A stretch of 64,000 bases of DNA. Origin: Mycobacterium ahvazicum. GTDB taxonomy: Bacteria; Actinomycetota; Actinomycetes; Mycobacteriales; Mycobacteriaceae. Where the stretch lies: assembly GCF_900176255.2 (NCBI RefSeq), contig NZ_FXEG02000002.1:310001-374000 (forward strand), in the 5' to 3' direction. Under the pieces are notes generated by a model that was not told where the DNA came from, searched no databases, and saw nothing but the letters and a program-made list of their open reading frames with translations. A program made the position numbers and the translations under genes. Positions 27,165-36,484 of the stretch are shown here, one piece after another (the stretch's first letter is position 1; each line of letters starts with the position of its first letter).

Positions 27165-28061
27165 TCAGCTCCCGTTTTCGCGATTGGGCTGAAGGTTCTG
27201 GCGCTGCATCAGGGTGTTCACCCAGCGGGGTCCGATGGTGTCGAGTGCCCGCGCCGCGATCGCCATCCGCGGGGCGATCCGCACCGGCCGGGTTCGGGCC
27301 GCGGTGACCATCCACTCGGCGGCTTCTTCTGACGTCAGCGCGGGCAATCCGTCATAGGCCTTAGTCGGCTCGATCATCGGCGTGGCCACCAATGGGTAGT
27401 ACAGCGTCGTCGAGTGCACACCGCGCCGGCCCCACTCGGTTTCGGCGACCCGGCTCACCGCGGACAGCGCCGCCTTGGACGCGTTGTACGGAGCGAACAA
27501 CGGCGACGCCTCGGACAGCACTCCCCAGGTCGAGACGTTGATGATGTGGCCGTCGCCGCGCTGCAGCATTCCCGGCGCGAAACCGCGGATGAGCCGCAGC
27601 GGCGCGTAGTAGTTGAGCACCATGGTCCGCTCGACGTCGTGCCAGCGCTCCAGCGAGTCGGCCAGCGGCCGGCGGATGGATCGGCCGGCGTTGTTGATCA
27701 AGATGTCGATCCCGCCGAGACGTTTGTCGACGTCGGTGACCAAGGCGTCCACGGCATCCATGTCCGAGACGTCGCACGGGACGGCGACGGCGTCGCCGCC
27801 CGCGACGGTGATGCGCTCGGCCAGCGCGTCCAGTAGTTCCTGGCGCCGGGCGACGACGACCACGGTGGCGCCGTGCTCGGCCAACCGTTCGGCGCCGGCT
27901 TCGCCGATGCCCGACGACGCCCCGGTCACCAGGATGCGCTTGCCGGCGAGCTCGACCGGCTTGATCGGTGGGCGGTTGACCAGAATCTGCGGCGATATCG
28001 GGGGCCGCATGGTGGCCAGGACCAGCTGGTCGGTGATTCGGCGAAGCGGACTCTTACCCAC
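27165..28061 (-). CDS. Short-chain dehydrogenase/reductase (Rv0547c-like)
   Basis: A 298-residue SDR with a 35-residue N-terminal extension, the cofactor motif TGASSGIG, NNAG, the catalytic serine in NVSTWG and YNASK. The C-terminus has an extra helical segment seen in membrane-associated SDRs. GTG at 28061 is chosen because it gives the family length; the open frame upstream runs through an interspersed repeat. The substrate is unknown. The gene lies just left of menB on the same strand. Confidence 0.87.
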   Translation of the reverse strand: MGKSPLRRITDQLVLATMRPPISPQILVNRPPIKPVELAGKRILVTGASSGIGEAGAERLAEHGATVVVVARRQELLDALAERITVAGGDAVAVPCDVSDMDAVDALVTDVDKRLGGIDILINNAGRSIRRPLADSLERWHDVERTMVLNYYAPLRLIRGFAPGMLQRGDGHIINVSTWGVLSEASPLFAPYNASKAALSAVSRVAETEWGRRGVHSTTLYYPLVATPMIEPTKAYDGLPALTSEEAAEWMVTAARTRPVRIAPRMAIAARALDTIGPRWVNTLMQRQNLQPNRENGS

Positions 28062-28087
28062 GGGACGCGAGTCTAGGTGGGGGCGCC

Positions 28088-28135
28088 GAGCGTCACGCCA
28101 GCGTGGCGTTCGGCCTCGAGCGTCACGCCAGCGTG
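28088..28135. repeat. Pair of GAGCGTCACGCCAGCGTG repeats
   Basis: Two direct copies, at 28088 and 28118, 30 bases apart, lie between the SDR gene and menB. Each contains the near-palindrome CACGCCAGCGTG. Related copies occur at 31120-31173. Confidence 0.7.
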
Positions 28136-28140
28136 ACCCG

Positions 28141-29043
<903 letters not shown>

Positions 29044-29056
29044 GGCTGTTCAACTC

Positions 29057-29506
29057 CTATACGGGGTCCAGGCGGAACACCGCGCAGCGGCCCGCCAGAC
29101 GCTCGAACTCGTCGGGACTGCCCTCGGTGACGAGTCCGGCCCGCTTCATGAATCCCACACCCGTGGGCACCTCTTGAGGGAACACCCGCAGAATCGACCG
29201 GGCGTCGGCCGCGGACAACTCCACCATCCGCACCCGCTCGGTCCGGCGGCCGCGGGCCACGGTCGCCTGTTCGGCGGCCCGCACGTTGGCCACCCAGTCG
29301 GCGCCGGGGAATCCGGCGACGACGTACTGTTTGCCGTCGACGGTCATCGGTGTCACCGGCGTCGCGCGCTCGCGTCCCGATCTGCGTCCCCGCACCGTCA
29401 GCACGACAGGGCTTTCGCCGCCGAAACTCATTCCCAGCCGCGACATCTGGATGAAGAGTTTGTTCGCCGGCTTCAGCCACCACGGGGGCCTGATCGGTTT
29501 ACCCAT
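29057..29506 (-). CDS. Deazaflavin-dependent nitroreductase (Ddn-like)
   Basis: A 149-residue member of the DUF385/Ddn family of F420H2-dependent reductases, which in mycobacteria reduce quinones and activate nitroimidazoles. It has the split-barrel pattern VVLTVRGRRSGRERATPV, VVAGFPGADWVANVRA and the PQEVPTGVGF C-terminal block. It sits 13 bases before menB on the same strand, so a role in menaquinone redox state is a plausible guess. This position holds a VapBC pair in the M. tuberculosis order I recall. Confidence 0.88.
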   Translation of the reverse strand: MGKPIRPPWWLKPANKLFIQMSRLGMSFGGESPVVLTVRGRRSGRERATPVTPMTVDGKQYVVAGFPGADWVANVRAAEQATVARGRRTERVRMVELSAADARSILRVFPQEVPTGVGFMKRAGLVTEGSPDEFERLAGRCAVFRLDPV

Positions 29507-29519
29507 GCGACCACAGTAG

Positions 29520-30470
29520 TCAGGTTTGCGGCGCCTCCAAGAAGCGTTGGACTCCGTGCGCCCACGGGTCGGCGCCGGGGGTGGCGACGGCGTCCAGCCT
29601 TTTCAGGGCGTCCGCATCCAGCGTGACGTCCGCCGCGCCGATGTTCTCCTCGAGGTGCGCGATCGACTTCGTGCCCGGGATCAGCAAGCTGTTCGGCGCG
29701 TGCGCCAGGATCCAGGCCAGCCCGATCTGCGACGGCGTGGCGCCGATCTCGCCGGCGATGTCGACGACGACGGGGTTGTCGGTGGCCTTAGGGAAGCCCG
29801 GGAACGCCGAGCCCAGCGGGAAATACGGCACCCAGGCGATGCCCTCGGCCACGCAGACGTCGACCATCTCCTCCTGGGAGCGGTCCAGCAGGCTGTAGGC
29901 GTTCTGCACGCACACGATGCCGGCGGGCAGGGCGCGCCGCAGCACGTCGAGCGGCACGCTGCTGATCCCGATCGCGCCAATCTTGCCCTCGTCGCGCAGC
30001 GCGATCATCTCGGCCAGCTGGTCGTCGAGGTCGACGATCTGATCGCCCTCGGCGGCCACCCCGGGGCCAAGGTCCATGCGCCGCAGGTTGACCACCGGCA
30101 CACGGTCCAGGCCGAGCTGGCTCAGGTCGTCCTCGACGGCGGCCCGCAGCTCGGCGGGCCGCTGCGCGGCGGCCAGCGGAATCGGTTCGTCGCCGGTGTA
30201 GCGCGCGCCGACCTTACTGACGATGACGAGGTCTTCCCCATACAGCGAGCGGTAGGGGGCCAGCGCCGCGCGGATGCGGCGATTGACCTCGCCGGGGCCG
30301 TAAAACGAGGCCGTGTCGATGTGGTTGACGCCGAGTTCGACGGCGCGGCGCAGCACCGCGGCGGCGTCGTCGGGCGAGGTCTCGAACAGCTGCATGGCGC
30401 CGTACCCGACGCGGGCGACCGCCGCCGTGCCGATGCTGCCCAGGCCGCCGGGCTGTGGTTTGTCCGTCAT
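29520..30470 (-). CDS. Aldo/keto reductase
   Basis: A 316-residue NADPH-dependent aldo/keto reductase. The barrel has the catalytic Asp and Tyr in HIDTASFYGPG and a lysine in VIVSKVG. NLRRMD replaces the usual histidine-containing strand, and LLIPGTKS binds the cofactor phosphate. AAGGAG precedes ATG 30470. The gene is divergent from a TetR regulator, with two palindromes in the shared region. Substrate unknown. Confidence 0.9.
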   Translation of the reverse strand: MTDKPQPGGLGSIGTAAVARVGYGAMQLFETSPDDAAAVLRRAVELGVNHIDTASFYGPGEVNRRIRAALAPYRSLYGEDLVIVSKVGARYTGDEPIPLAAAQRPAELRAAVEDDLSQLGLDRVPVVNLRRMDLGPGVAAEGDQIVDLDDQLAEMIALRDEGKIGAIGISSVPLDVLRRALPAGIVCVQNAYSLLDRSQEEMVDVCVAEGIAWVPYFPLGSAFPGFPKATDNPVVVDIAGEIGATPSQIGLAWILAHAPNSLLIPGTKSIAHLEENIGAADVTLDADALKRLDAVATPGADPWAHGVQRFLEAPQT

Positions 30471-30502
30471 GGTGCTCCTTATCCCGTGCGACACTGGGGA
30501 AT

Positions 30503-30518
30503 GCGGAGGCTCCTCCGC
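30503..30518. promoter_or_regulatory. Operator palindrome 1, AKR/TetR intergenic region
   Basis: GCGGAGGCTCCTCCGC has 7-base arms around two central bases. It matches the second palindrome 35 bases away. It lies between the divergent aldo/keto reductase and TetR genes, the expected place for a TetR operator that controls both. Confidence 0.75.
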
Positions 30519-30537
30519 TTGGCCGAGAGTAGCAGAA

Positions 30538-30553
30538 ACGGAGGGCCCTCCGC
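30538..30553. promoter_or_regulatory. Operator palindrome 2, abutting the TetR start
   Basis: ACGGAGGGCCCTCCGC, sharing CGGAGGNNCCTCCG with the first site. It ends on the base before the TTG start of the TetR gene, so a bound repressor would block its transcription or initiation. That suggests autoregulation. Confidence 0.75.
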
Positions 30554-31102
30554 TTGGCTGACAGCTCCCGGTCCGACGCGCGCCGGAATCGCGAAAAGCT
30601 CCTCGAGGTGGCGACCGCGGCGTTCGCCACCGCCGACGGGCGCGCGGTGTCCCTGGAGTCGATCGCGCGCGCCGCCGGCGTCGGCATCGGCACGCTGTAC
30701 CGCCATTTCCCCAGCCGGGAGGCGCTGGTCGAGGCGATTTTCCGCACCGAGCTCGCCGAGGTGGCCGCGGCCGCCGGGCAGCTGCTGGACCGGCACCCGC
30801 CCCAAGTCGCCCTGCGGCGCTGGATGGACCGCTACGCCGGCTTCGTGGCCGCCAAGCGCGGTATGGCCGAGACGCTGCATGCGATCTTCGACTCCGGCGC
30901 CATGGAACCCGGCCACACCCGCGACAGCATCCCCGGCGCCGTCGACCTGCTGCTGCGGGCGGGCGCCGACGACGGCAGCCTGCGCGACGACGTGCGCGCC
31001 GACGACGTGGTGTCAAGCCTGATCGGCATTTTTCTGGCCAGCGGCTCGCCGGAGCAGACCGGCCGCATGCTCGACCTGCTGGTCGCCGGCATAGCCACGT
31101 AG
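30554..31102 (+). CDS. TetR family repressor
   Basis: A 182-residue regulator. The N-terminal helix-turn-helix reads VSLESIARAAGVGIGTLYRHF with the usual SREALVEA following. The C-terminal ligand domain is all-helical and short. Translation appears to start at TTG 30554, right against an operator palindrome. Divergent from the aldo/keto reductase, its likely target, and convergent with fadD8. The ligand is probably the carbonyl compound handled by the reductase or a relative. Confidence 0.9.
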   Translation: MADSSRSDARRNREKLLEVATAAFATADGRAVSLESIARAAGVGIGTLYRHFPSREALVEAIFRTELAEVAAAAGQLLDRHPPQVALRRWMDRYAGFVAAKRGMAETLHAIFDSGAMEPGHTRDSIPGAVDLLLRAGADDGSLRDDVRADDVVSSLIGIFLASGSPEQTGRMLDLLVAGIAT

Positions 31103-31119
31103 GCCGTTCCATCGACCGC

Positions 31120-31173
31120 CAGCGTCACGCCAGAGTGACCGCCGACCGCGAGCGCCACGCTGGCGTGACGCTC
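31120..31173. repeat. Inverted pair of CACGCCAGCGTG-type repeats
   Basis: CAGCGTCACGCCAGAGTGACC at 31120-31140 and GAGCGCCACGCTGGCGTGAC continuing to CGCTC at 31150-31173. The second is itself palindromic at its ends (GAGCG/CGCTC). It fills the gap between the convergent TetR and fadD8 genes and may act as a terminator hairpin. Same family as 28088-28135. Confidence 0.65.
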
Positions 31174-31184
31174 GGTGCGGAAAC

Positions 31185-32786
31185 TCAGCCCACCGAGCGG
31201 CCGGCGCCCTCCCAGAACCGCGCGCGGACGGCCTTCTTATCGGGCTTGCCCAGCGCGGTCACCGGCACCGACTCGACGACGATCACCTGCTTGGGCGACT
31301 GCACCGAACCCTTGCGCTCCTTGACCGCGGACTGGATCTCGACGGTCACCTTCGCCACCGACTCCTCGTCGGACGGGTGGTCGGGCCGGAGCACTATCAC
31401 CGCGGTGACGGCCTCGCCCCACTTCTCGTCGGGCGTGCCGATCACGCAGACCTGCGCGACGGCCGGATGCTCGGCGACGACGTCCTCGACCTCGCGCGGG
31501 AACACGTTGAACCCGCCGGTGACGATCATGTCCTTGACCCGGTCGACGATGAACCAGAAGCCGTCCTCGTCCTCGCGGGCCATGTCGCCGGTGTGCAGCC
31601 AACCGTCTTTGAACGTCTTGGCCGTCTCCTCGGGCAGGTTCCAGTACCCGCCGCTCAGCAGCGGCCCGGACACGCAGATCTCGCCGACGTCGCCTTGCGG
31701 CACGGGGTTGCCGTCGGCGTCCAGCAGTGCGGTGCGCGCGAACAGCGTGGGCCGTCCGCAGGAGGTCAGCCGCTTCTCGTCGTGGTCCTTCTTGGCCAGA
31801 TACGAGATCACCATCGGGGCTTCGGACTGCCCGTAGTACTGGGCGAAGATCGGCCCGAAGCGGCGGATGGCCTCGGCCAGCCGCACCGGGTTCATCGCCG
31901 AGGCGCCGTAGTAGACGGTCTCCAGCGACGACAGGTCGCGGGTGTGCGAATCCGGGTGGTCCATCAGGGCGTAGATCATCGACGGCACCAACATGGTCGC
32001 GGTGATCTTCTGCTCCTCGATCACCCGCAGCACCTCGGCCGGATCGAACTTGGTCAGCACCACCAGCTCGCCACCCTTGATGATGGTCGGCACGAAGAAC
32101 GCCGCCCCGGCGTGCGACAGCGGGGTGCACATCAAAAAGCGCGGGTTCTCGGGCCACTCCCACTCGGCGAGCTGGATCGTGGTCATCGTGGTGATCGACT
32201 GCGCGGTGCCCAGCACGCCCTTGGGCTTGCCGGTGGTGCCGCCGGTGTAGGCCATCCCGCCGATGTGGTCGGGCGGAAGGTCCGCGGCCACCAACGGCTT
32301 CGGGGAATACTTCGCGGCTTCGGCCACCAGGTCCACCGCGGAATCGCCCAACGCCTCGGGGACCGGGCCGATGGTCAGGACCTGCTTGAGGCCGGGCACC
32401 TTGTCCAGCAGGCCCAGCGCGCGCTCGACGAACATCGGGTTGGGGTCGATGATCAGCGACGTCACGCCGGCGTCGCCCAGCACGTAGGCGTGGTCGTCCA
32501 GCGAGCCCAGCGGGTGCAGCGCCACGCGCCGATAGCCTTGGGTCTGCCCGGCGCCGATGATCATCAGCACCTCGGGCCGATTCAGCGACAGCAGCCCGAC
32601 GGTCGCGCCGGTGCCCGCACCGAGCGCCTCGAACGCCTGGATGTATTGGCTGATGCGCTCGGCGAGCTGTCCACCGGTCAGCGTGGTGTCGCCGAGATGC
32701 AGCACCGGCTTGTCCTTATTGCGCTTGAGCGCACCGACTGTCAGGTGTCCGGAATGAATGGGATGGCGCAACAGATCGTCACTCAT
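31185..32786 (-). CDS. fadD8: Fatty-acyl-CoA/AMP ligase
   Basis: A 533-residue ANL-superfamily acyl-CoA synthetase equivalent to Rv0551c. It has the P-loop YTGGTTGKPKG, the YYGQSE A5 motif, GWLHTGDMARED, and GKPDKKAVR with the C-terminal lysine. The N-terminus aligns from SDDLLR and is shorter than the M. tuberculosis annotation as I recall it. The acyl substrate is unknown. Divergent from the amidohydrolase gene. Confidence 0.9.
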   Translation of the reverse strand: MSDDLLRHPIHSGHLTVGALKRNKDKPVLHLGDTTLTGGQLAERISQYIQAFEALGAGTGATVGLLSLNRPEVLMIIGAGQTQGYRRVALHPLGSLDDHAYVLGDAGVTSLIIDPNPMFVERALGLLDKVPGLKQVLTIGPVPEALGDSAVDLVAEAAKYSPKPLVAADLPPDHIGGMAYTGGTTGKPKGVLGTAQSITTMTTIQLAEWEWPENPRFLMCTPLSHAGAAFFVPTIIKGGELVVLTKFDPAEVLRVIEEQKITATMLVPSMIYALMDHPDSHTRDLSSLETVYYGASAMNPVRLAEAIRRFGPIFAQYYGQSEAPMVISYLAKKDHDEKRLTSCGRPTLFARTALLDADGNPVPQGDVGEICVSGPLLSGGYWNLPEETAKTFKDGWLHTGDMAREDEDGFWFIVDRVKDMIVTGGFNVFPREVEDVVAEHPAVAQVCVIGTPDEKWGEAVTAVIVLRPDHPSDEESVAKVTVEIQSAVKERKGSVQSPKQVIVVESVPVTALGKPDKKAVRARFWEGAGRSVG

Positions 32787-32863
32787 GGGGCAAGACTAGA
32801 ACGTGTTGCAATTCTTGTCTGCCACCCCCTCGGCAGGCGGCGGCAGCACTAGGCTTTCTGCCC

Positions 32864-34468
32864 ATGGCGCAGGCAGATCTCGTCGTTACCGGAACCATCC
32901 TCACCGTCGATGACGCGAAGCCCACCGCGGCGGCGCTCGCCATCGCCGATGGCCGCATCGTCGCCGTCGGCGACCGGTCCGAGGTCGAGACGCTCATCGG
33001 CCAGGCCACCGAGACGATCGATATCGGCGACGGCTGCGCGATGCCGGGATTCGTTGAGGCACACGGACATCCGCTGATGGAGGCCGTCGCGCTGTCGGAC
33101 CGGATCGTCGACATCCGGCCGGTCACCATCCCCGGCCCCGACGACGTCGTCGCCGCGATCCGTCGCGAGGTCGCCCGGCGCCGATCGACGGGCGCCTACC
33201 TGAACGGCTGGGACGCGCTGCTGCAGTCCGGCCTGCCCACCCCGACGCTGGCGTGGCTGGACGACATCGCCCCGGACGGACCGCTGGTGATCATCCACAA
33301 CTCCGGGCACAAGGCCTACTTCAACTCGCACGCTGCGCGTCTCAACGGGTTGACCCGCGACACCCCAGACCCCAAGGGCGCCAAGTACGGCCGTGACGCC
33401 AGCGGTGACTTGGACGGCAGCGCCGAGGAGATCGGCGCGGTGTTCCCGTTGCTCGGTGGCGCCATCTCGGCCGACAGCTACCCGGCGATGTTGCTGGCCG
33501 AGTGCGCCCGGCTCAATCGGGCCGGGCTGACCACCTGCTCGGAGATGGCATTCGACCCGAACTTCGGACCGATGGTGGCGCAGTTGCACGACCGGCTGAC
33601 GGTCCGGCTGCGCACCTACGAGGTCTCCAACCCGAAGATGGCCACCGCCGCCACGCCCGGCCAGGGTGACGACATCGTCCGTCAGGTCGGCATCAAGATC
33701 TGGGTGGACGGCTCGCCCTGGATCGGCAATATCGCGCTCTCCTTTCCCTACCTGGACACCGAGGCCACCCGCGCCATCGGCATCCCGCCGGGTTCGTGCG
33801 GCTGCGCCAACTACACCCCCGAGCAACTGCGCGAGATCGTCGGTGCCTACTACCCGCTGGGCTGGCAGATGGCCTGCCATGTGCAGGGCGACGCCGGCGT
33901 GGACACCATCCTCGACGTCTACGAGGAGGCCCTCAAGCGCCACCCCCGCGACGACCACCGGCTGCGCCTCGAGCACGTCGGGGCCATCCGGCCCGAACAG
34001 TTGCAACGCGCCCACGACCTCGGCGTGACCTGCAGCATCTTCGTCGACCAGATCCACTACTGGGGTGACGTCATCGTCGACGGGTTGTTCGGCGAGGAGC
34101 GCGGATCCCGTTGGATGCCGGCCGGATCGGCGGTGGCCACCGGGATGCGCATCTCGTTGCACAACGACCCGCCCGTCACGCCCGAGGAGCCGCTGCGCAA
34201 CATCAGCGTGGCCGTCACCCGCACCGCGCCCAGCGGCCGGGTGCTGGCCCCCGAAGAGCGGCTGACGGTCGAGCAGGCGATCCGCGCGCAGACCATCGAC
34301 GCGGCCTGGCAGCTGTTCGCCGACGACGTCGTCGGCTCGCTGGAGGTCGGCAAGTACGCGGACCTGGTGGTGCTGTCGGCCGATCCGCGCACGGTGCCGC
34401 CCGAGCAAATCGCCGATCTCGAGGTGCGGGCGACCTATCTGGCGGGCCGCCAGGTCTACAGCCAGTGA
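32864..34468 (+). CDS. Amidohydrolase (YtcJ-like)
   Basis: A 534-residue metal-dependent hydrolase equivalent to Rv0552. The metal-binding EAHGHP follows the first beta-sandwich segment, with HVQGDAG and HVGAI providing later histidines and an aspartate near LHNDPPVTP. The YtcJ group typically hydrolyses N-acyl or formamide compounds, but the substrate is not known. Its stop overlaps the menC start (GTGA), so it is cotranscribed with menC-bpoC. Confidence 0.87.
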   Translation: MAQADLVVTGTILTVDDAKPTAAALAIADGRIVAVGDRSEVETLIGQATETIDIGDGCAMPGFVEAHGHPLMEAVALSDRIVDIRPVTIPGPDDVVAAIRREVARRRSTGAYLNGWDALLQSGLPTPTLAWLDDIAPDGPLVIIHNSGHKAYFNSHAARLNGLTRDTPDPKGAKYGRDASGDLDGSAEEIGAVFPLLGGAISADSYPAMLLAECARLNRAGLTTCSEMAFDPNFGPMVAQLHDRLTVRLRTYEVSNPKMATAATPGQGDDIVRQVGIKIWVDGSPWIGNIALSFPYLDTEATRAIGIPPGSCGCANYTPEQLREIVGAYYPLGWQMACHVQGDAGVDTILDVYEEALKRHPRDDHRLRLEHVGAIRPEQLQRAHDLGVTCSIFVDQIHYWGDVIVDGLFGEERGSRWMPAGSAVATGMRISLHNDPPVTPEEPLRNISVAVTRTAPSGRVLAPEERLTVEQAIRAQTIDAAWQLFADDVVGSLEVGKYADLVVLSADPRTVPPEQIADLEVRATYLAGRQVYSQ

Positions 34469-35436
34469 GGCCCGCTTTAGGCGAGCTGCTGGAGCGCCTG
34501 CATGTGGTGGCGCTGCCGATGCGGGTGCGGTTTCGCGGCATCACCACCCGCGAGGTCGCGCTGATCGAGGGACCGGCGGGGTGGGGCGAGTTCGGGGCCT
34601 TCGTCGAATACGGGCCGGCCGAGGCGTCGGCATGGCTAGCGTCGGGCATCGAGGGCGCCTACCGGCAGCCGCCGCCGGTGCACCGCGACCGCATCCCGAT
34701 CAACGCCACCGTGCCCGCCGTGGCCGCGGCCGAGGTGCCCGGCGTGCTGGCCCGATTTCCCGGCGCCGGCACGGCGAAGGTGAAGGTCGCCGAACCCGGT
34801 CAGACGCTGGCCGACGACGTCGCCCGGGTCAACGCCGTGCGCGAACTGGTCCCGACGGTGCGGGTGGACGCCAACGGCGGCTGGACGATCGACCAGGCGA
34901 TGCTGGCCGCGGCCGTGCTGACCGTCCACGGCCCGCTGGAATACCTCGAACAACCCTGCGCCACCGTCGACGAACTCGCCGAGCTGCGGCGGCGGATCGA
35001 CGTTCCGGTCGCCGCCGACGAAAGCATCCGTAAGGCCGACGATCCGTTGGCCGTGGTCCGCGCCGGCGCCGCTGACATTGCGGTGCTCAAAGTCGCTCCG
35101 CTGGGCGGGATTTCGGCCCTGCTGGACATTGCCGCGCAGATCGACATCCCGGTCGTGGTCTCCAGTGCTCTCGACTCGGCGGTCGGCATCGCCGCCGGGC
35201 TGACGGCCGCGGCGGCATTGCCGCAACTGCGGCACGCCTGCGGGCTGGGCACCGGCGGGCTGTTCGCCGAAGACGTCGCCACGCCCGCTGCGGCCGTCGA
35301 CGGCCACCTGGCCGTCGGGCCTGTTGCCCCCGATCCGGAGCGGCTGCACGCGCTGCGGGCATCGCCGCAGCGCCGACAGTGGTGGATCGACCGGGTCAAG
35401 GCGTGCTATCCGCTCCTTGTACCGTCGATCCAGTGA
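34465..35436 (+). CDS. menC: O-succinylbenzoate synthase
   Basis: MenC, an enolase-superfamily dehydratase, converts SHCHC to o-succinylbenzoate. The 323-residue protein has the catalytic lysine pair in AKVKVAEPG, metal ligands in VDANGGWT, YLEQP and AADES, and the second general base lysine in AVLKVAPLGG. GTG at 34465 overlaps the amidohydrolase stop. Its own stop overlaps the next gene's GTG, so three genes are coupled. Confidence 0.94.
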   Translation: MRPALGELLERLHVVALPMRVRFRGITTREVALIEGPAGWGEFGAFVEYGPAEASAWLASGIEGAYRQPPPVHRDRIPINATVPAVAAAEVPGVLARFPGAGTAKVKVAEPGQTLADDVARVNAVRELVPTVRVDANGGWTIDQAMLAAAVLTVHGPLEYLEQPCATVDELAELRRRIDVPVAADESIRKADDPLAVVRAGAADIAVLKVAPLGGISALLDIAAQIDIPVVVSSALDSAVGIAAGLTAAAALPQLRHACGLGTGGLFAEDVATPAAAVDGHLAVGPVAPDPERLHALRASPQRRQWWIDRVKACYPLLVPSIQ

Positions 35437-36215
35437 TCAACCTGGCGTATGACGACCGCGGCAGCGGTGAGCCCGTGGTCTTCATCTCGGGCAGCGGCGG
35501 CCCCGGACGCACCTGGTTGCCGCATCAGGTCCCGGCATTCGTGTCCGCGGGTTATCGCGTGATCACCTTCGACAATCGCGGGATCGGCGCCACCGAAAAC
35601 GCCGAGGGGTTCACAACGGACACCATGGTCAACGACACCGCGGCCCTGATCGAGTCCCTGGGTGCGGCCCCGGCGCGCATCGTCGGGGTGTCGATGGGCG
35701 CGTTCATCGCCCAGGAGCTGATGGTGGCGCGCCCCGAGCTGGTGAAGGCCGCGGTGCTGATGGCCACCCGCGGTCGCCTGGACCGCGCCCGTCAGGGTTT
35801 CCACGAGGGCGAGCAGGAGCTCTACGCTTCCAACACCGAACTACCGCCCGCTTACGAGGCGAAAGTCCGTGTGCTGGAGAACTTTTCGCGCAAGACAATC
35901 AACGACGACGTGCTGGTCGCCGACTGGATCACCATGTTCCGGGCCTGGCCGGTCAAGCGCACGCCCGGGTTGCGCACCCAGCTCAGCGTGTCCCCGCAGA
36001 CCAGCCGGCTCGCGGCCTACCGCGGCATCAATACCCCGGTGCTGGTGATGGGCTTCGCCGACGACGTCATCACCCCGCCGCACCTGGGGCGCGAGGTCGC
36101 CGACGCCTTGCCCAATGGCCGCTACGTGCAGATCCCCGACGCGGGTCATCTCGGCTTCCTGGAGCGGCCCGAGGCGGTCAACAGCGTGGCGCTGAAGTTC
36201 TTCACCGACGTTTGA
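35433..36215 (+). CDS. bpoC: Alpha/beta hydrolase, BpoC-like; candidate MenH
   Basis: A 260-residue alpha/beta hydrolase equivalent to Rv0554, annotated in M. tuberculosis as a non-haem bromoperoxidase. It has the nucleophile elbow GVSMGAF, an aspartate in MGFADDVITPP and the catalytic histidine in DAGHLGF, giving a normal triad. The gene is overlapped by menC upstream and followed by menD. The pathway step between them (MenH, SHCHC synthase) is catalysed by this fold, so a MenH role is a reasonable inference; sequence alone does not prove it. Confidence 0.86.
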   Translation: MINLAYDDRGSGEPVVFISGSGGPGRTWLPHQVPAFVSAGYRVITFDNRGIGATENAEGFTTDTMVNDTAALIESLGAAPARIVGVSMGAFIAQELMVARPELVKAAVLMATRGRLDRARQGFHEGEQELYASNTELPPAYEAKVRVLENFSRKTINDDVLVADWITMFRAWPVKRTPGLRTQLSVSPQTSRLAAYRGINTPVLVMGFADDVITPPHLGREVADALPNGRYVQIPDAGHLGFLERPEAVNSVALKFFTDV

Positions 36216-36224
36216 GTTCGTCGT

Positions 36225-36280
36225 CCGACGACGCAGCGCGGCGGCCGACGACGCAGCGCGGCGGCCGACGACGCGGCGCG
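36225..36280. repeat. Three 20-base tandem repeats
   Basis: CCGACGACGCAGCGCGGCGG is repeated at 36225 and 36245 with a third partial, changed copy from 36265. It runs into the 56-base minisatellite and shares its CGACGC cores, so one array may have seeded the other. Confidence 0.8.
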
Positions 36281-36466
36281 TCGGGCATCGTCAGCGCGTG
36301 GGTTGATGGCGCGCTTCCTCTTCCCGACGCGACGCGTCGGGCATCGTCAGCGCGTGGGTTGATGGCGCGCTTCCTCGTCCCGACGCAGCGCGTCGGGCAT
36401 CGTCAGCGCGTGGGTTGATGGCGCGCTTCCTCGTCCCGACGCAGCGCGGCGGGCATCGTCAGCGCG
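36270..36466. repeat. 56-base minisatellite upstream of menD
   Basis: A unit containing TCGGGCATCGTCAGCGCG and GTTGATGGCGCGCTTCCTC repeats with an exact 56-base period (marker positions 36281, 36337, 36393, 36449): three full units and a partial fourth. Each junction forms a hairpin CCCGACGC-NNN-GCGTCGGG, e.g. 36323-36341 and 36379-36397. It lies between bpoC and menD and probably varies in copy number between strains. Confidence 0.9.
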
Positions 36467-36484
36467 CTGTGACACCCTGTAGGA

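Noticed and set aside
36276..36466. CRISPR array before menD
   Set aside because: The units are full 56-base tandem copies with no variable spacers, so it is a minisatellite.
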